NCBI RefSeq assembly: GCF_011038655.2
Contig: NZ_CP064954.1
Location: forward strand, 1,612,001 to 1,676,000
Direction of reading: 5' to 3'
Length of the DNA stretch: 64,000 nt
Origin: Corynebacterium lizhenjunii
GTDB taxonomy: Bacteria; Actinomycetota; Actinomycetes; Mycobacteriales; Mycobacteriaceae
Shown: piece after piece, positions 1-8,318 of the stretch
Layout of the letters: every line of letters begins with the position of its first letter
Position numbering within the stretch: position 1 is the stretch's first letter
Translations under genes and position numbers: made by a program
The notes under the pieces: model-generated
The model's input: the letters and a program-made list of their open reading frames with translations, nothing else
Database searches by the model: none
What the model was told of the DNA's origin: nothing

Positions 1-2
1 CC

Positions 3-935
3 ATCCTGGTAGGCGGAATCTTCCCGCCCACCTCCACCTCGCACTGCTTCGTGGGACAAGATGCCGAACCCACCCACTACAACACCACTCGCGTGGACGG
101 CACCCCGTGCATCTTCGGCAACCCCAACGCCGACTTCAACGTCTTTGTCGTAGGCGGCTCGCACGCAGAACAATGGATGTCCGGCCTGGACAAGCTAGGC
201 CGGGAGATGAACTTCCGCATTGTGCCCATCATGCGCCAAGGCTGCCCCATCGAACTTGGTGATGACCTCACCGTCACCCCTGAGTGCGCCACCTGGGGCG
301 CGGGCGTGGTCGAGCAAATCATCGACGCCCAGGCGGACCTCGTCATCTCCACCACCACCCGTCCGCAGAGCTTCTTTGGCCACGGGCCCGACGTGGTACC
401 AGCAGGCTACCTCGAATTCTGGAAAGAGCTAGATAAGCACAACATCCCCTTCCTGGGTCTGCGTGATAATCCCTGGGGCTTCGACGATGAAGGCATAGCC
501 CGCGAATTTGATGAATGCTACGTCGCCCTCGAAGACCCCGTGGAATGCGGCATGCGCCGCGAACAGGTCTACGCCCCCGTCGACCCCGGCGCTATTGCCC
601 TAGCCGAGTTCGACAACATGATTGCCGTGGACACCGCGGACTGGTTCTGTGAAGAAGACATCTGCCCCGTTGTCATCGGCAACACCGCCGTCTACCGGGA
701 CATGCACCACATCTCGAATGCCTTCGCAGACTCCGCCATGCCCTTGCTGCGCGAGTACCTCAAGCCCTTCCTGGCCCGGGAGCCACAAAAGCAGCGCGTG
801 CCCGCTGCCGCCCAACCCACTGCCCCGGCCAGCGCACAGGCGACGGTGGAGCGCAAGGGGGCACCGGCAAGCTCTACCCCCACCAGCCAAGAGCCCACCC
901 CGCTGCCCGTTGACTACTCCGCCAAGCCGGTTTAA
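3..935 (+). CDS. C-terminal SGNH domain of an acyltransferase-3 type protein (partial)
   Basis: The reading frame is open back to the first base of the window, so only the C-terminal part (about 310 residues) is visible. It has the two blocks expected of the SGNH/GDSL esterase-like domain that follows an acyltransferase-3 membrane domain in OafA-type cell-envelope acyltransferases: a GGSHAEQW block, where GDSH is usual, and a DMHHIS block near the end, equivalent to the D-x-x-H catalytic pair. The last 55 residues are a Pro/Ala/Thr-rich tail. The membrane acyltransferase half would lie upstream of the window. The usual GDSH Asp is Gly here, so esterase activity is uncertain. It converges on ffh across a strong hairpin. 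The family call is reasonable; the substrate is unknown. Confidence 0.7.
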   Translation: MLVGGIFPPTSTSHCFVGQDAEPTHYNTTRVDGTPCIFGNPNADFNVFVVGGSHAEQWMSGLDKLGREMNFRIVPIMRQGCPIELGDDLTVTPECATWGAGVVEQIIDAQADLVISTTTRPQSFFGHGPDVVPAGYLEFWKELDKHNIPFLGLRDNPWGFDDEGIAREFDECYVALEDPVECGMRREQVYAPVDPGAIALAEFDNMIAVDTADWFCEEDICPVVIGNTAVYRDMHHISNAFADSAMPLLREYLKPFLAREPQKQRVPAAAQPTAPASAQATVERKGAPASSTPTSQEPTPLPVDYSAKPV

Positions 936-973
936 AGGCCCGCCCGATTAGGGGCACACCCGACCAAAAACTA

Positions 974-1002
974 CACCCCCGGGAAGAAACTTCCCGGGGG
1001 TG
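974..1002. terminator. Bidirectional intrinsic terminator
   Basis: A perfect 13-bp stem (CACCCCCGGGAAG, loop AAA, then its complement) lies between the convergent acyltransferase and ffh stop codons. It is preceded by an A-rich stretch on the left, which becomes the U-tract for minus-strand transcripts, and so fits termination from both sides. Confidence 0.85.
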
Positions 1003-1008
1003 CGCTCA

Positions 1009-2610
1009 TTATTTGCCCTTACCGCCTTGGCCGAAATCCAGGTTATTGAGGTCAAAATTTTCCAGACCCTTGGGCAGCCCGCCCAAACCAGGCATACCCG
1101 GCATACCGCCGCCGGAGCCCATCTGCTGCTGGAGCTTCTGCAGCTCCTGCATAGACGGCATCCCGCCCGGCATACCGCCGCGGCCCTTAGGCGGCTTCCG
1201 CTTGCCGTTTTTGCCCTTGCGGCCCTTCGGCTTCTTCTTCGTCGCCGAACGCCCTCCGCCCATGCCAGGCATGCCGAACTGGCTGGCCATCTTAGACATC
1301 ATCTTCTTGGCCTCATTGAAGCGCTCGATGAGCTGGTTGACCTCAGAGACTGAGACACCAGAACCCTGAGCAATGCGCTTGCGGCGCGAGGCGTTGAGGA
1401 TCTTCGGGTCCTCGCGCTCCTGCGGGGTCATGCCGCGAATAATCGCCTGGATGCGGTCCAGCTGCTTTTCGTCAACCATGTCCGCCATCTGCGACATCTG
1501 CTTGCCGCCGGGCATCATCTTAAGCAAGTTAGCAATGGGGCCCATCTTTCGGATCATCAACATCTGATCCAGGAAGTCATTCAAAGTCAACTCCCCAGAG
1601 CCAATCTTGGCTGCAGCCTCCTCGGCCTTCTGGTGGTCCAGGGTGGCTTCCGCCTGCTCAATTAGCGAGAGCAAATCGCCCATACCCAGGATGCGGCTGG
1701 CCATGCGCTCCGGGTGGAAAACGTCAAAGTCTTCCAGCTTCTCGCCCGTAGAGGCAAACAGGATCGGCTTGCCGGTAACCTCACGGATAGACAGCGCCGC
1801 GCCGCCGCGGGCATCACCATCTAGCTTGGTCAGCACCACGCCAGTAAAGTCCACGCCATCACGGAAAGCTTGCGCGGTCTGCACCGCGTCCTGGCCGATC
1901 ATGGAGTCGATGACAAAAAGCACCTCATCCGGGTTGACGGCATCACGGATATTGCGGGCCTGGGTCATCAGGGTCTCATCAATACCCAAGCGGCCGGCGG
2001 TATCGATAATCACCACATCATGTTGGCTGCGTCGGGCCTCATCAATACCTGCCTGCGCGACGGCAACCGGGTCCCCATGGGAGGTACCCATTTCATGGTC
2101 ATGGGAGTCCACGGAAGTACCCGGGTCCGGCGCGAAGGTCTTTACGCCGGCGCGCTCGCCAACAATCTGCAATTGCTGCACTGCGCCTGGGCGCTGCAGG
2201 TCGCAAGCCACCAGCATGGGGGTGTGTCCGTTCTTGGCCAAGTGCTTGGCCAGCTTTCCGGCCAGGGTGGTCTTACCCGCACCCTGCAGGCCGGCCAGCA
2301 TAATCACCGTTGGCGGGTTCTTTGCCAACTGCAAGCGCCGGGTTTGTCCACCCAGAATCTCAATGAGCTCCTCATTGACAATCTTGACCACCTGCTGCGC
2401 GGGGTTGAGCGCCTCAGAGACCTCGTGGCCACTCGCGCGCTCCTTGATCCGCTTGATAAAGTCGCGGACCACAGGCAGCGAGACGTCGGCTTCCAACAGC
2501 GCTAGGCGAATCTCCCGCGCGGTGGTATTAATATCAGCCTCACTGAGCTTGCCCTTGCCGCGCAGGCCAGCCAGTGAGGTTTGTAGGCGGTCGGAAAGTG
2601 ACTCGAACAC
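1009..2610 (-). CDS. ffh: Signal recognition particle protein Ffh
   Basis: SRP54-type GTPase of 533 residues that binds SRP RNA and signal sequences of nascent membrane proteins and docks with FtsY. Visible parts are an N-terminal helical bundle (about 1-85), the G domain with the P-loop GLQGAGKTT at residues 107-115, a DTAGR motif and a TKLDG motif, then a methionine-rich M domain (about 325-440). A long Gly/Lys/Met/Pro-rich tail follows (about 455-533), longer than in E. coli but usual in actinobacteria. Translation starts at GTG, with AAGGGAG a few bases upstream. It lies in the ffh-glnD-glnK order known from mycobacteria. Its receptor gene ftsY is about 9 kb away in the same orientation. 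Confidence 0.97.
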   Translation of the reverse strand: MFESLSDRLQTSLAGLRGKGKLSEADINTTAREIRLALLEADVSLPVVRDFIKRIKERASGHEVSEALNPAQQVVKIVNEELIEILGGQTRRLQLAKNPPTVIMLAGLQGAGKTTLAGKLAKHLAKNGHTPMLVACDLQRPGAVQQLQIVGERAGVKTFAPDPGTSVDSHDHEMGTSHGDPVAVAQAGIDEARRSQHDVVIIDTAGRLGIDETLMTQARNIRDAVNPDEVLFVIDSMIGQDAVQTAQAFRDGVDFTGVVLTKLDGDARGGAALSIREVTGKPILFASTGEKLEDFDVFHPERMASRILGMGDLLSLIEQAEATLDHQKAEEAAAKIGSGELTLNDFLDQMLMIRKMGPIANLLKMMPGGKQMSQMADMVDEKQLDRIQAIIRGMTPQEREDPKILNASRRKRIAQGSGVSVSEVNQLIERFNEAKKMMSKMASQFGMPGMGGGRSATKKKPKGRKGKNGKRKPPKGRGGMPGGMPSMQELQKLQQQMGSGGGMPGMPGLGGLPKGLENFDLNNLDFGQGGKGK

Positions 2611-2674
2611 GACGCTCCCTTAAAAGACGAAAAAGTACGGGGTTGGGCGTACCGGAAAATTTTAACTAACTCCC

Positions 2675-4825
2675 CTACCTTAGCGAACCGGGGCCCACAG
2701 GCGAACCCGCGCCACTCCCTCCCGCCAGCGCCCGCATGACCGCCTGCACAATCGCCACCCGCTCATATTCCCCGCGAAACTGCACGTGCACAATCATCGT
2801 GGCGCCCAAAACCTCGTGGCGCACCCACTCCACGTCCGGCAGTGCACCCAGCAAATGCCCCAACGCGGCCACGCGCTCCACGGTGCGCACCACCAAAATC
2901 CCACCCCGGTCAAACACAGCCGTGGTAGGCTCCGGCGCAATCGGCGGCAGGACTGAATACGTCCCGGAGGCATAGGATTGGGCAAGGCGGGCGGCATCGG
3001 CGGCATCGGCCAAGCTCTGCTGAACGGTGCGAATGTCGAACTCCCCGCGGAAGGTGCCGTGTGGGCCCGCCACCAGCCGCGAGCCCACCACAGTCCACCC
3101 CATGGCCGCAATCAGCGCCAGCGGCCGGACCAACTCCCGCTGATAACTGCCGCGCCAATACACCGTCAGCTGCTGGTGCTCCCAGTCCATGCGCAGCCCA
3201 ATATCCTCCGGGGCCACCACGTGCGGGCGCACCGGAATGACGGGACGGAGAAACTCCAAGGCGCGCTGGCACATCTGCTCCATCGCCGCTTCCATCCCCC
3301 GTGTCCACACTCCCGGGCCGGTAGCCTGGGCATCCGCTTTCGCCAACACGCGCAGCAGCGTAATGGTTAGCGGATCATACTGCGCGGCGTCCAGCACGGC
3401 GTCGCGGGCAGCGTCCGAAGCCGGGTCCAGCCGTGCCGCTAGCCGGGCCAGCGTGGTGTGTTCTGCCACGATGGTCTGCACCCGGGAACGATCCGCCAGG
3501 TTCAGGCGCATGCGCGCAGCCTGACGTGTCACCAGCTCCGCCCCCACCTGGGCGTGCGGGCGGCCGTAGCCCTTGCCCATATCGTGAAACAGCGCCGCCA
3601 GAAGCAGCAGGTCCGGCCGGGCGACCTCGGTGCGGCGCTGCGCGCAGCGAATGACCGTATTAATGCAGTGGTGGTCCACCGAGTGAGTGTGTGTGCGTTC
3701 GCGCGGCAGCAGTCCCCGAATGGGCCCCCAGTCCGGTACCAGGCGCTCCCACAGGCCATGCGCGTCGAGTTCCCCAATAACCCGGCCAGTATGCTCCGGG
3801 GAGGACAGGATGGAGAAAAAATCGTCCACCGCCGCGCGCGGCCACAGCTGAGTCGGGGCCGGCAGGGCGCACAGTTGCTCCCAGGTTGCCTGCGCAATGG
3901 GCAAGCCCGTGCGTGCCGATGCCGCCGCCACCCGCGTCAGCAGCCACGGATCACTCAAGTCCGGGCGCCGGGAAAGCATGATGGACCCGCCGGCGTCGAT
4001 GACGTCAATATCCAAAGGCCGCCGCGGGGCTTGACGCCCGCCACGCCGATGCACCACGGCGCGCGCGGTGGCCAAGCCCGACTCCACCGCGCGCTCGATG
4101 GCCGTCGCAGCGCTCACCACCGCGGCGGTGAGCTGATAGCGGTCGTTAAAACCCAAATCGTGGGCAATCTCCGCAGCAAACTCCGGGTCCAAGGTGTCCC
4201 GGTGGCGCCGCGCGTGCACGTGCAACAAAGTGCGCACGTCCAGCAGCAGTTGGTGGTGGGCGCGCACATCTGGCATATCGCACAGATTGCCCAGGGCGAG
4301 GGCTTTGAGCAGCTGCACGTCTCGCAGTCCCCCGCGGCCGTTCTTCAGGTCCGGGTTGGTCATGGCGGCTACCCGCCCGGAGCGATGCCAGCGGGCTATC
4401 GCGGTATCAATAAACCCATCAAATCCCCGCTGAATCTGGCGGCGCCACGCGCCCAGCAGTGCCGCACGGGCTTGTTCACATAGCGGACGGTCCCCCGCGA
4501 TGAAGCGCAGGTCCAACTGGGCAAAGCCCGCCGAGGAATCCTCCAAGGCAATCGCCGCGCACTCCTGTGGAGTCCGCACCGCGAAATCCAGGTGATACTT
4601 CGCGTCCCACACCGGGCGCCACAGTCCATCGACGCTGTCGGCTAGGTCTGGGCCAGCATCCGGGACCAGCAATATGAGGTCGATGTCCGAATGGGGGGTC
4701 ATCTCTTGGCGCGCAAAAGACCCCGTGGCAGCCAGAGCGCTGCCCGGGGGAAGGTGCAGCTGCCCCACCACCGCGGCTGCGGCGGCGTGCGCTCGCGCGC
4801 GCACCTGCGCCGGGGAGGAATCCAC
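2675..4825 (-). CDS. glnD: PII nucleotidyltransferase GlnD
   Basis: 716-residue nitrogen-sensing enzyme that modifies and de-modifies the PII protein GlnK; in C. glutamicum it is an adenylyltransferase acting on Tyr51 of GlnK. The N-terminal nucleotidyltransferase site is visible as GSFARQE with SDIDL (about residues 35-50). The middle carries an HD hydrolase site, FHDMGKG (about 405-415). Two C-terminal ACT-like regions follow, one containing GTFRGEFDIRT and one beginning at GGILVVRTVERV; these would sense glutamine. It starts 2 bp after glnK ends, so the two are co-transcribed and probably translationally coupled. Confidence 0.95.
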   Translation of the reverse strand: MDSSPAQVRARAHAAAAAVVGQLHLPPGSALAATGSFARQEMTPHSDIDLILLVPDAGPDLADSVDGLWRPVWDAKYHLDFAVRTPQECAAIALEDSSAGFAQLDLRFIAGDRPLCEQARAALLGAWRRQIQRGFDGFIDTAIARWHRSGRVAAMTNPDLKNGRGGLRDVQLLKALALGNLCDMPDVRAHHQLLLDVRTLLHVHARRHRDTLDPEFAAEIAHDLGFNDRYQLTAAVVSAATAIERAVESGLATARAVVHRRGGRQAPRRPLDIDVIDAGGSIMLSRRPDLSDPWLLTRVAAASARTGLPIAQATWEQLCALPAPTQLWPRAAVDDFFSILSSPEHTGRVIGELDAHGLWERLVPDWGPIRGLLPRERTHTHSVDHHCINTVIRCAQRRTEVARPDLLLLAALFHDMGKGYGRPHAQVGAELVTRQAARMRLNLADRSRVQTIVAEHTTLARLAARLDPASDAARDAVLDAAQYDPLTITLLRVLAKADAQATGPGVWTRGMEAAMEQMCQRALEFLRPVIPVRPHVVAPEDIGLRMDWEHQQLTVYWRGSYQRELVRPLALIAAMGWTVVGSRLVAGPHGTFRGEFDIRTVQQSLADAADAARLAQSYASGTYSVLPPIAPEPTTAVFDRGGILVVRTVERVAALGHLLGALPDVEWVRHEVLGATMIVHVQFRGEYERVAIVQAVMRALAGGSGAGSPVGPGSLR

Positions 4826-4827
4826 GG

Positions 4828-5166
4828 CTAGATGGCGTCCTCGCCACGCTCACCCGTACGCACGCGGATGACGTCTTCGACGTTGGTGATCCACACTTTG
4901 CCGTCACCAATCTTGCCGGTAAAAGCTGCCTCCACTACTGCGGTGGCCACCTCTTCTACCCGTCCGGCTTCCACCAGGATTTCCAGTTTGACCTTGGGCA
5001 CGAAGTCAGTGGCGTATTCGGCGCCCCGGTAGACTTCGCTGTGCCCACGCTGCTGGCCAAAGCCCTGGGCCTCTGTCACGGTTAGCCCATGGATGTCTAG
5101 CTGCTCCAGGGCCGCACGGATCTCTGGGAGGGTAAAGGGCTTGACTACCGCCGTAATTAACTTCAT
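4828..5166 (-). CDS. glnK: PII signal transduction protein GlnK
   Basis: 112-residue trimeric PII protein. The start was placed at the ATG encoding MKLITAVVKP because it has a GGAG ribosome site and matches the family length; a longer open frame extends upstream. The T-loop reads SEVYRGAEY and places Tyr51 exactly at the modification site used by GlnD. A C-terminal TGKIGDGKVWI block matches the PII signature. In C. glutamicum adenylylated GlnK binds AmtR and releases nitrogen genes. The usual partner amtB is not upstream. Instead mrpG ends 4 bp before the start, and the GGAG of the glnK ribosome site is part of the last mrpG codons, so glnK looks coupled to the Mrp antiporter operon. Confidence 0.96.
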   Translation of the reverse strand: MKLITAVVKPFTLPEIRAALEQLDIHGLTVTEAQGFGQQRGHSEVYRGAEYATDFVPKVKLEILVEAGRVEEVATAVVEAAFTGKIGDGKVWITNVEDVIRVRTGERGEDAI

Positions 5167-5170
5167 GGTG

Positions 5171-5500
5171 TTACTCCTTACGCAACGCGTGCTTGACATC
5201 GGTCACGGTCACCCCGTAGATGGAGCGCCCCATGTAATACGAGCCCACGGAGCCGATGATCCACACGCCAAACAACGTCAGCAGCACCTTGAGCAGGTTA
5301 ACCAGGGAAAAACCGTGCTCGGCACTATCGACGATCAGTTTGGCTACCAACACCAGTGGGATGGCCAGGCCGATGGTGGGCCCCAGCAGGTTGACGCGAC
5401 TGAGGGCATCGGGCGCGCGCCACAGCGCTATGGCCGTAGCGACGGACAGGAAAGTCGCAGCCACAATGAGGATCGAGGCGATAACTTCGTACACACTCAT
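5171..5500 (-). CDS. mrpG: Mrp antiporter subunit G
   Basis: 109-residue membrane protein with three hydrophobic segments; the Ala/Leu-rich middle and the GPTIGLAIPLVL stretch are typical of PhaG/MnhG. It is the last subunit of a six-gene Mrp (Mnh) Na+(K+)/H+ antiporter operon running in the order A, C, D, E, F, G. It starts directly after mrpF stops. Its final codons AAG GAG TAA supply the Shine-Dalgarno sequence of glnK. Confidence 0.9.
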   Translation of the reverse strand: MSVYEVIASILIVAATFLSVATAIALWRAPDALSRVNLLGPTIGLAIPLVLVAKLIVDSAEHGFSLVNLLKVLLTLFGVWIIGSVGSYYMGRSIYGVTVTDVKHALRKE

Positions 5501-5502
5501 GC

Positions 5503-5775
5503 TTATCGGCGTCCCTTCGAGATGATGCGCGCCATGGACAGCGTAGGCAGCACACCGGCCACCACTGCAGCCAACAGCACGATGTCATAAGCTAGCGGCG
5601 CGCGGTTGACCATGGACCACAGTAGGTAAATGGCCACCATGCCGTAGAAGACCTTGTCAGCAACGACCGCCCTGGTGAGCTCGTCGCGGGTGCGCAGTGC
5701 CAGCAACAGGCTGGCACACACAGCCGCGCCGATGATGAACCCGCAGATGGTCACTACCCAGCCAAAAGCAGACAT
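5503..5775 (-). CDS. mrpF: Mrp antiporter subunit F
   Basis: 90-residue protein with three predicted membrane helices, matching the size and hydrophobic pattern of MrpF/MnhF/PhaF. Conserved features include an acidic/basic TRDELTRAVVADK segment after the first helix. Its ATG overlaps the stop codon of mrpE (TAATG), indicating translational coupling. The Mrp complex as a whole exchanges protons for Na+ or K+ across the plasma membrane; F is a small accessory subunit needed for assembly. Confidence 0.9.
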   Translation of the reverse strand: MSAFGWVVTICGFIIGAAVCASLLLALRTRDELTRAVVADKVFYGMVAIYLLWSMVNRAPLAYDIVLLAAVVAGVLPTLSMARIISKGRR

Positions 5776-6347
5776 TATTTCTCTCCTTCCACGTGCTTAT
5801 GGCCCTTAGCCTGCCGATGCCCCCGGTGCACCGTCACCTTGCCCTGCTTGCCCGGCCAGACAGGGTGCTTGGCAGTGGCATCGGCAGCCAAGGGAGTGTC
5901 CTCGGCGTTGGCAAGGTCTGGGGAGCGCATATGACGGCCCAAGGTATCCAGGGGGTACTCATAGAAGGCTGCATCAAGCTCCGCGTGCGGGCCTTGGCCG
6001 GGCACGCCATAGTCTATCCCCTTTACGTGCGGGGCGAGGCGTTGTTCCATGTCCGCCAAGGATTCGACGATGGCCTTCGGGTCATTGCCCTGGACGGCTT
6101 GGACGATGACGATACGCGGCAGCCCCTCCCGGGGAGGCTCGCGCAGTCCCAGCGACAGCGTGCCCGGGGTGGCGGTGATAGACGAGGTGAACCAGAAAAT
6201 CTCCCACGCGTTTGTTATCCGGAGCGGATAGCGCACCACCACGGGATGGTAGCCGTTGTCCGCCTTGAGCGAGTCCAGGGACAAACTAAAGCCTGCGACA
6301 AAAATTTCCTTGATGAGCCACGGAACGTAGGTCAATACGGTTTTCAT
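5775..6347 (-). CDS. mrpE: Mrp antiporter subunit E
   Basis: 190-residue MrpE/MnhE-family protein. The N-terminal third is membrane-associated and contains WLIKEIF and a segment ITNAWEIFWFTSSITATPGT, close to the conserved NSITLTPGT region of the family. The C-terminal tail is polar and His/Lys-rich (about residues 140-190), longer than in Bacillus MrpE. One copy of the window's iterated motif (TAGCCTGCCGATGCCCC, 5807-5823) falls within this tail. It begins immediately after the stop codon of mrpD. Confidence 0.9.
   Translation of the reverse strand: MKTVLTYVPWLIKEIFVAGFSLSLDSLKADNGYHPVVVRYPLRITNAWEIFWFTSSITATPGTLSLGLREPPREGLPRIVIVQAVQGNDPKAIVESLADMEQRLAPHVKGIDYGVPGQGPHAELDAAFYEYPLDTLGRHMRSPDLANAEDTPLAADATAKHPVWPGKQGKVTVHRGHRQAKGHKHVEGEK
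5807..5823 (+). repeat. Iterated 17-mer motif, strict copy
   Basis: The sequence TAGCCTGCCGATGCCCC lies antisense within the 3' part of mrpE. It is one of the strict copies of the dispersed motif described in the findings, and a second core copy in the opposite orientation lies about 55 bp away (5877-5886). Confidence 0.6.
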
Positions 6348-7883
6348 TTAACGGCCCTCCCTTGCGGCCAGGTCCGGCAGCGCTACCGCGTCGGTGCCCA
6401 GCACTGCTTGCGTGTAGCTGGCGGTATCCAACAGATCCTCGGCTGCTGCCAGGGTGACGTCGATGACGGGCCCCGAGAGGATGAACATGCACAGCGAGCC
6501 CATAATAAGTGCTGCGGACGGGGCCATGAGCTTTTTCCGGATGACCAACTCGTGCGGAACCTTTTCTACCGGAAGGTCCTTGCCCCAGAAGACTTCCCGC
6601 CACACGCGCAGCATGGACAAGAATGCGGCGAAGGAAGCGACCACGATTGCGCCGATGACCACCCAAGCCCAGGCGTTGCCCACCCGGGCGATCTCTACGA
6701 CGAGCATGACCTTGCCCCACATGCCAGAAAATGGGGGAAAGCCCACCACGGAGAAGGCACCAGCGGCGAAGATCCAGGCCAGAATCGGGTCACGGCGTGC
6801 CAGTCCCGACAGCTTGGACAGGCGGCCGGTGCCGTAGGTCTCCTCTATGGCACCGGAAGCCAAAATGAGCGAGCCCACGGTGAGCATATGGTGAATGGTA
6901 TAGAGGATGCCCGCAGCAAGGGCACGCTGGGCGTCTGCCGAAAGGAACGCGAGCATGACCAGAATCATGGGCATGCCGTTGAGCATCTGGTAGCCCAGCA
7001 CCCGGCGGATGGAGTTCTCCCCCAGACCACCGAAGGCGCCGATGACCATGGAAATGAGCATGGCGACGACAATAAGGGTGCCCCAGCGCGGGTCCATGTC
7101 AAACAGGTGCACGTAGAGGCGGTAGAGCATGTACACCGCAACCTTGGTATGCAGGCCGGAGAACAGACCCATGACAGCCGCTGACGTCCCCGGGTAGGTG
7201 CGCGGCAGCCAGGATTGCACCGGGAACACGCCCGCTTTCGCGGCAATGGCGATGACGATGAGCCCGGAAGCCACCGTAACCGGGCCGCCACCGGCGGCCG
7301 CGCCTTCCAGAGCCGCCAGGTTGACGCTGCCGGAGGTGGCGTAGACGTAGCCCACGCCCACCACCAGCAAGGTCGAGGCAAACAGATTGACCAGCACAAA
7401 GGCCCGGCCTGCCGCCAGGCGCGACCACGTTCCGGACATGGTGATAAGCCCGTAAGAGGGCAGCAGCATGACCTCGATGAACACGAAGAAATTAAACAGG
7501 TCCGCGGTCAGCAGGGCGCCGCACACACCGGTGATGAGGATCAGCGTCAGCGACGGGTAGTAGCGCGACTTAGTCTCACCACCCACGATGGCAAACCAAT
7601 TCGCGCCGAAGGCGACAATCATGGTGGTAATGAGCATCAGCGCCGAGAAAGAATCCGCCGCCAGGGCGATACCAACGTTGCCCGGATACAGGCCCACGCT
7701 GTGCGCCACTACCCCGTTGTTCATGGTGAACACCAGCAAACCCAGGCCAGCAAAAATACCAATGCCGGGGATTACCAGCATGATGCCGTCGCGCACCGCC
7801 CGCCACGGGGCCAGCAATGCAAACGCGGCAGCCACCAGCGGCACCGCGGGAAACAGCGGCAGGAGTTGTTCGACAGTGTGCAT
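6348..7883 (-). CDS. mrpD: Mrp antiporter subunit D
   Basis: 511-residue polytopic protein of the proton-translocating NADH-dehydrogenase subunit (NuoL/M/N) superfamily, with about 14 hydrophobic segments. Conserved elements include FFVFIEVMLLPSYGL (the acidic residue in helix 5), AAKAGVFPVQSWLP (the conserved Lys/Pro loop) and GFPPFSGMWGK. With MrpA it forms the likely ion-conducting core of the antiporter. It directly abuts both mrpC and mrpE. Confidence 0.94.
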   Translation of the reverse strand: MHTVEQLLPLFPAVPLVAAAFALLAPWRAVRDGIMLVIPGIGIFAGLGLLVFTMNNGVVAHSVGLYPGNVGIALAADSFSALMLITTMIVAFGANWFAIVGGETKSRYYPSLTLILITGVCGALLTADLFNFFVFIEVMLLPSYGLITMSGTWSRLAAGRAFVLVNLFASTLLVVGVGYVYATSGSVNLAALEGAAAGGGPVTVASGLIVIAIAAKAGVFPVQSWLPRTYPGTSAAVMGLFSGLHTKVAVYMLYRLYVHLFDMDPRWGTLIVVAMLISMVIGAFGGLGENSIRRVLGYQMLNGMPMILVMLAFLSADAQRALAAGILYTIHHMLTVGSLILASGAIEETYGTGRLSKLSGLARRDPILAWIFAAGAFSVVGFPPFSGMWGKVMLVVEIARVGNAWAWVVIGAIVVASFAAFLSMLRVWREVFWGKDLPVEKVPHELVIRKKLMAPSAALIMGSLCMFILSGPVIDVTLAAAEDLLDTASYTQAVLGTDAVALPDLAAREGR

Positions 7884-8318
7884 TTATACCTCCCCTCCTT
7901 CCGCGTTCTTAATGCGCTCCACAGCGTTGGCAGAGCGGGCCAGGATTTCCCGGTTCTGGGCATCACGACCCAGGGTGCTAAAGGCGTGGTCGATGGTGTT
8001 GTCATCCACCGGCTCCACCACGTCCGTGTCATCATTAGCGCCCATGGCGGCCATGGTCAGCAAGATAGTGGACGTGGCCATAGAAATCACCACCGCGGTC
8101 AGTACGAAAGCCTGCGGAAGAGGATCCGCCATCTGGTCCATGGAAGTCACCGACGGGAAGGACTCGCCGCGGTAAGAGTAGACGCCCGTGGCCAGCAGTG
8201 TCAGGTTTGCGCCGTGACCAAAAGCCATCATGCCTAGCACAATGCGCACCAGGCCGCGCTGCTGAATGAGGTAGACGGCAGAGCCGATAAGCAGGGCAAT
8301 GGTTAATGCCAGAATCAT
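7884..8318 (-). CDS. mrpC: Mrp antiporter subunit C
   Basis: 144-residue homologue of NuoK (MnhC/PhaC). Three membrane helices occupy the first 100 residues, with the conserved GLVRIVLGMMAFGHGANL region and DPLPQAFVLTAVVI, the NuoK-like DPLPQALVLTAIVI signature. A polar tail of about 35 residues follows. The start codon overlaps the mrpA stop. Confidence 0.94.
   Translation of the reverse strand: MILALTIALLIGSAVYLIQQRGLVRIVLGMMAFGHGANLTLLATGVYSYRGESFPSVTSMDQMADPLPQAFVLTAVVISMATSTILLTMAAMGANDDTDVVEPVDDNTIDHAFSTLGRDAQNREILARSANAVERIKNAEGGEV

Noticed and set aside
1607..2623. 338-codon plus-strand frame opposite ffh
   Set aside because: Shadow of ffh; Ser/Arg-rich with no domain, and no ribosome site.
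5793..7184. Long open frame (463 codons) on the plus strand across mrpE and mrpD
   Set aside because: It is antisense to genes with clear family motifs; its His/Gly/Gln-rich translation is typical of the shadow of a GC-rich gene.
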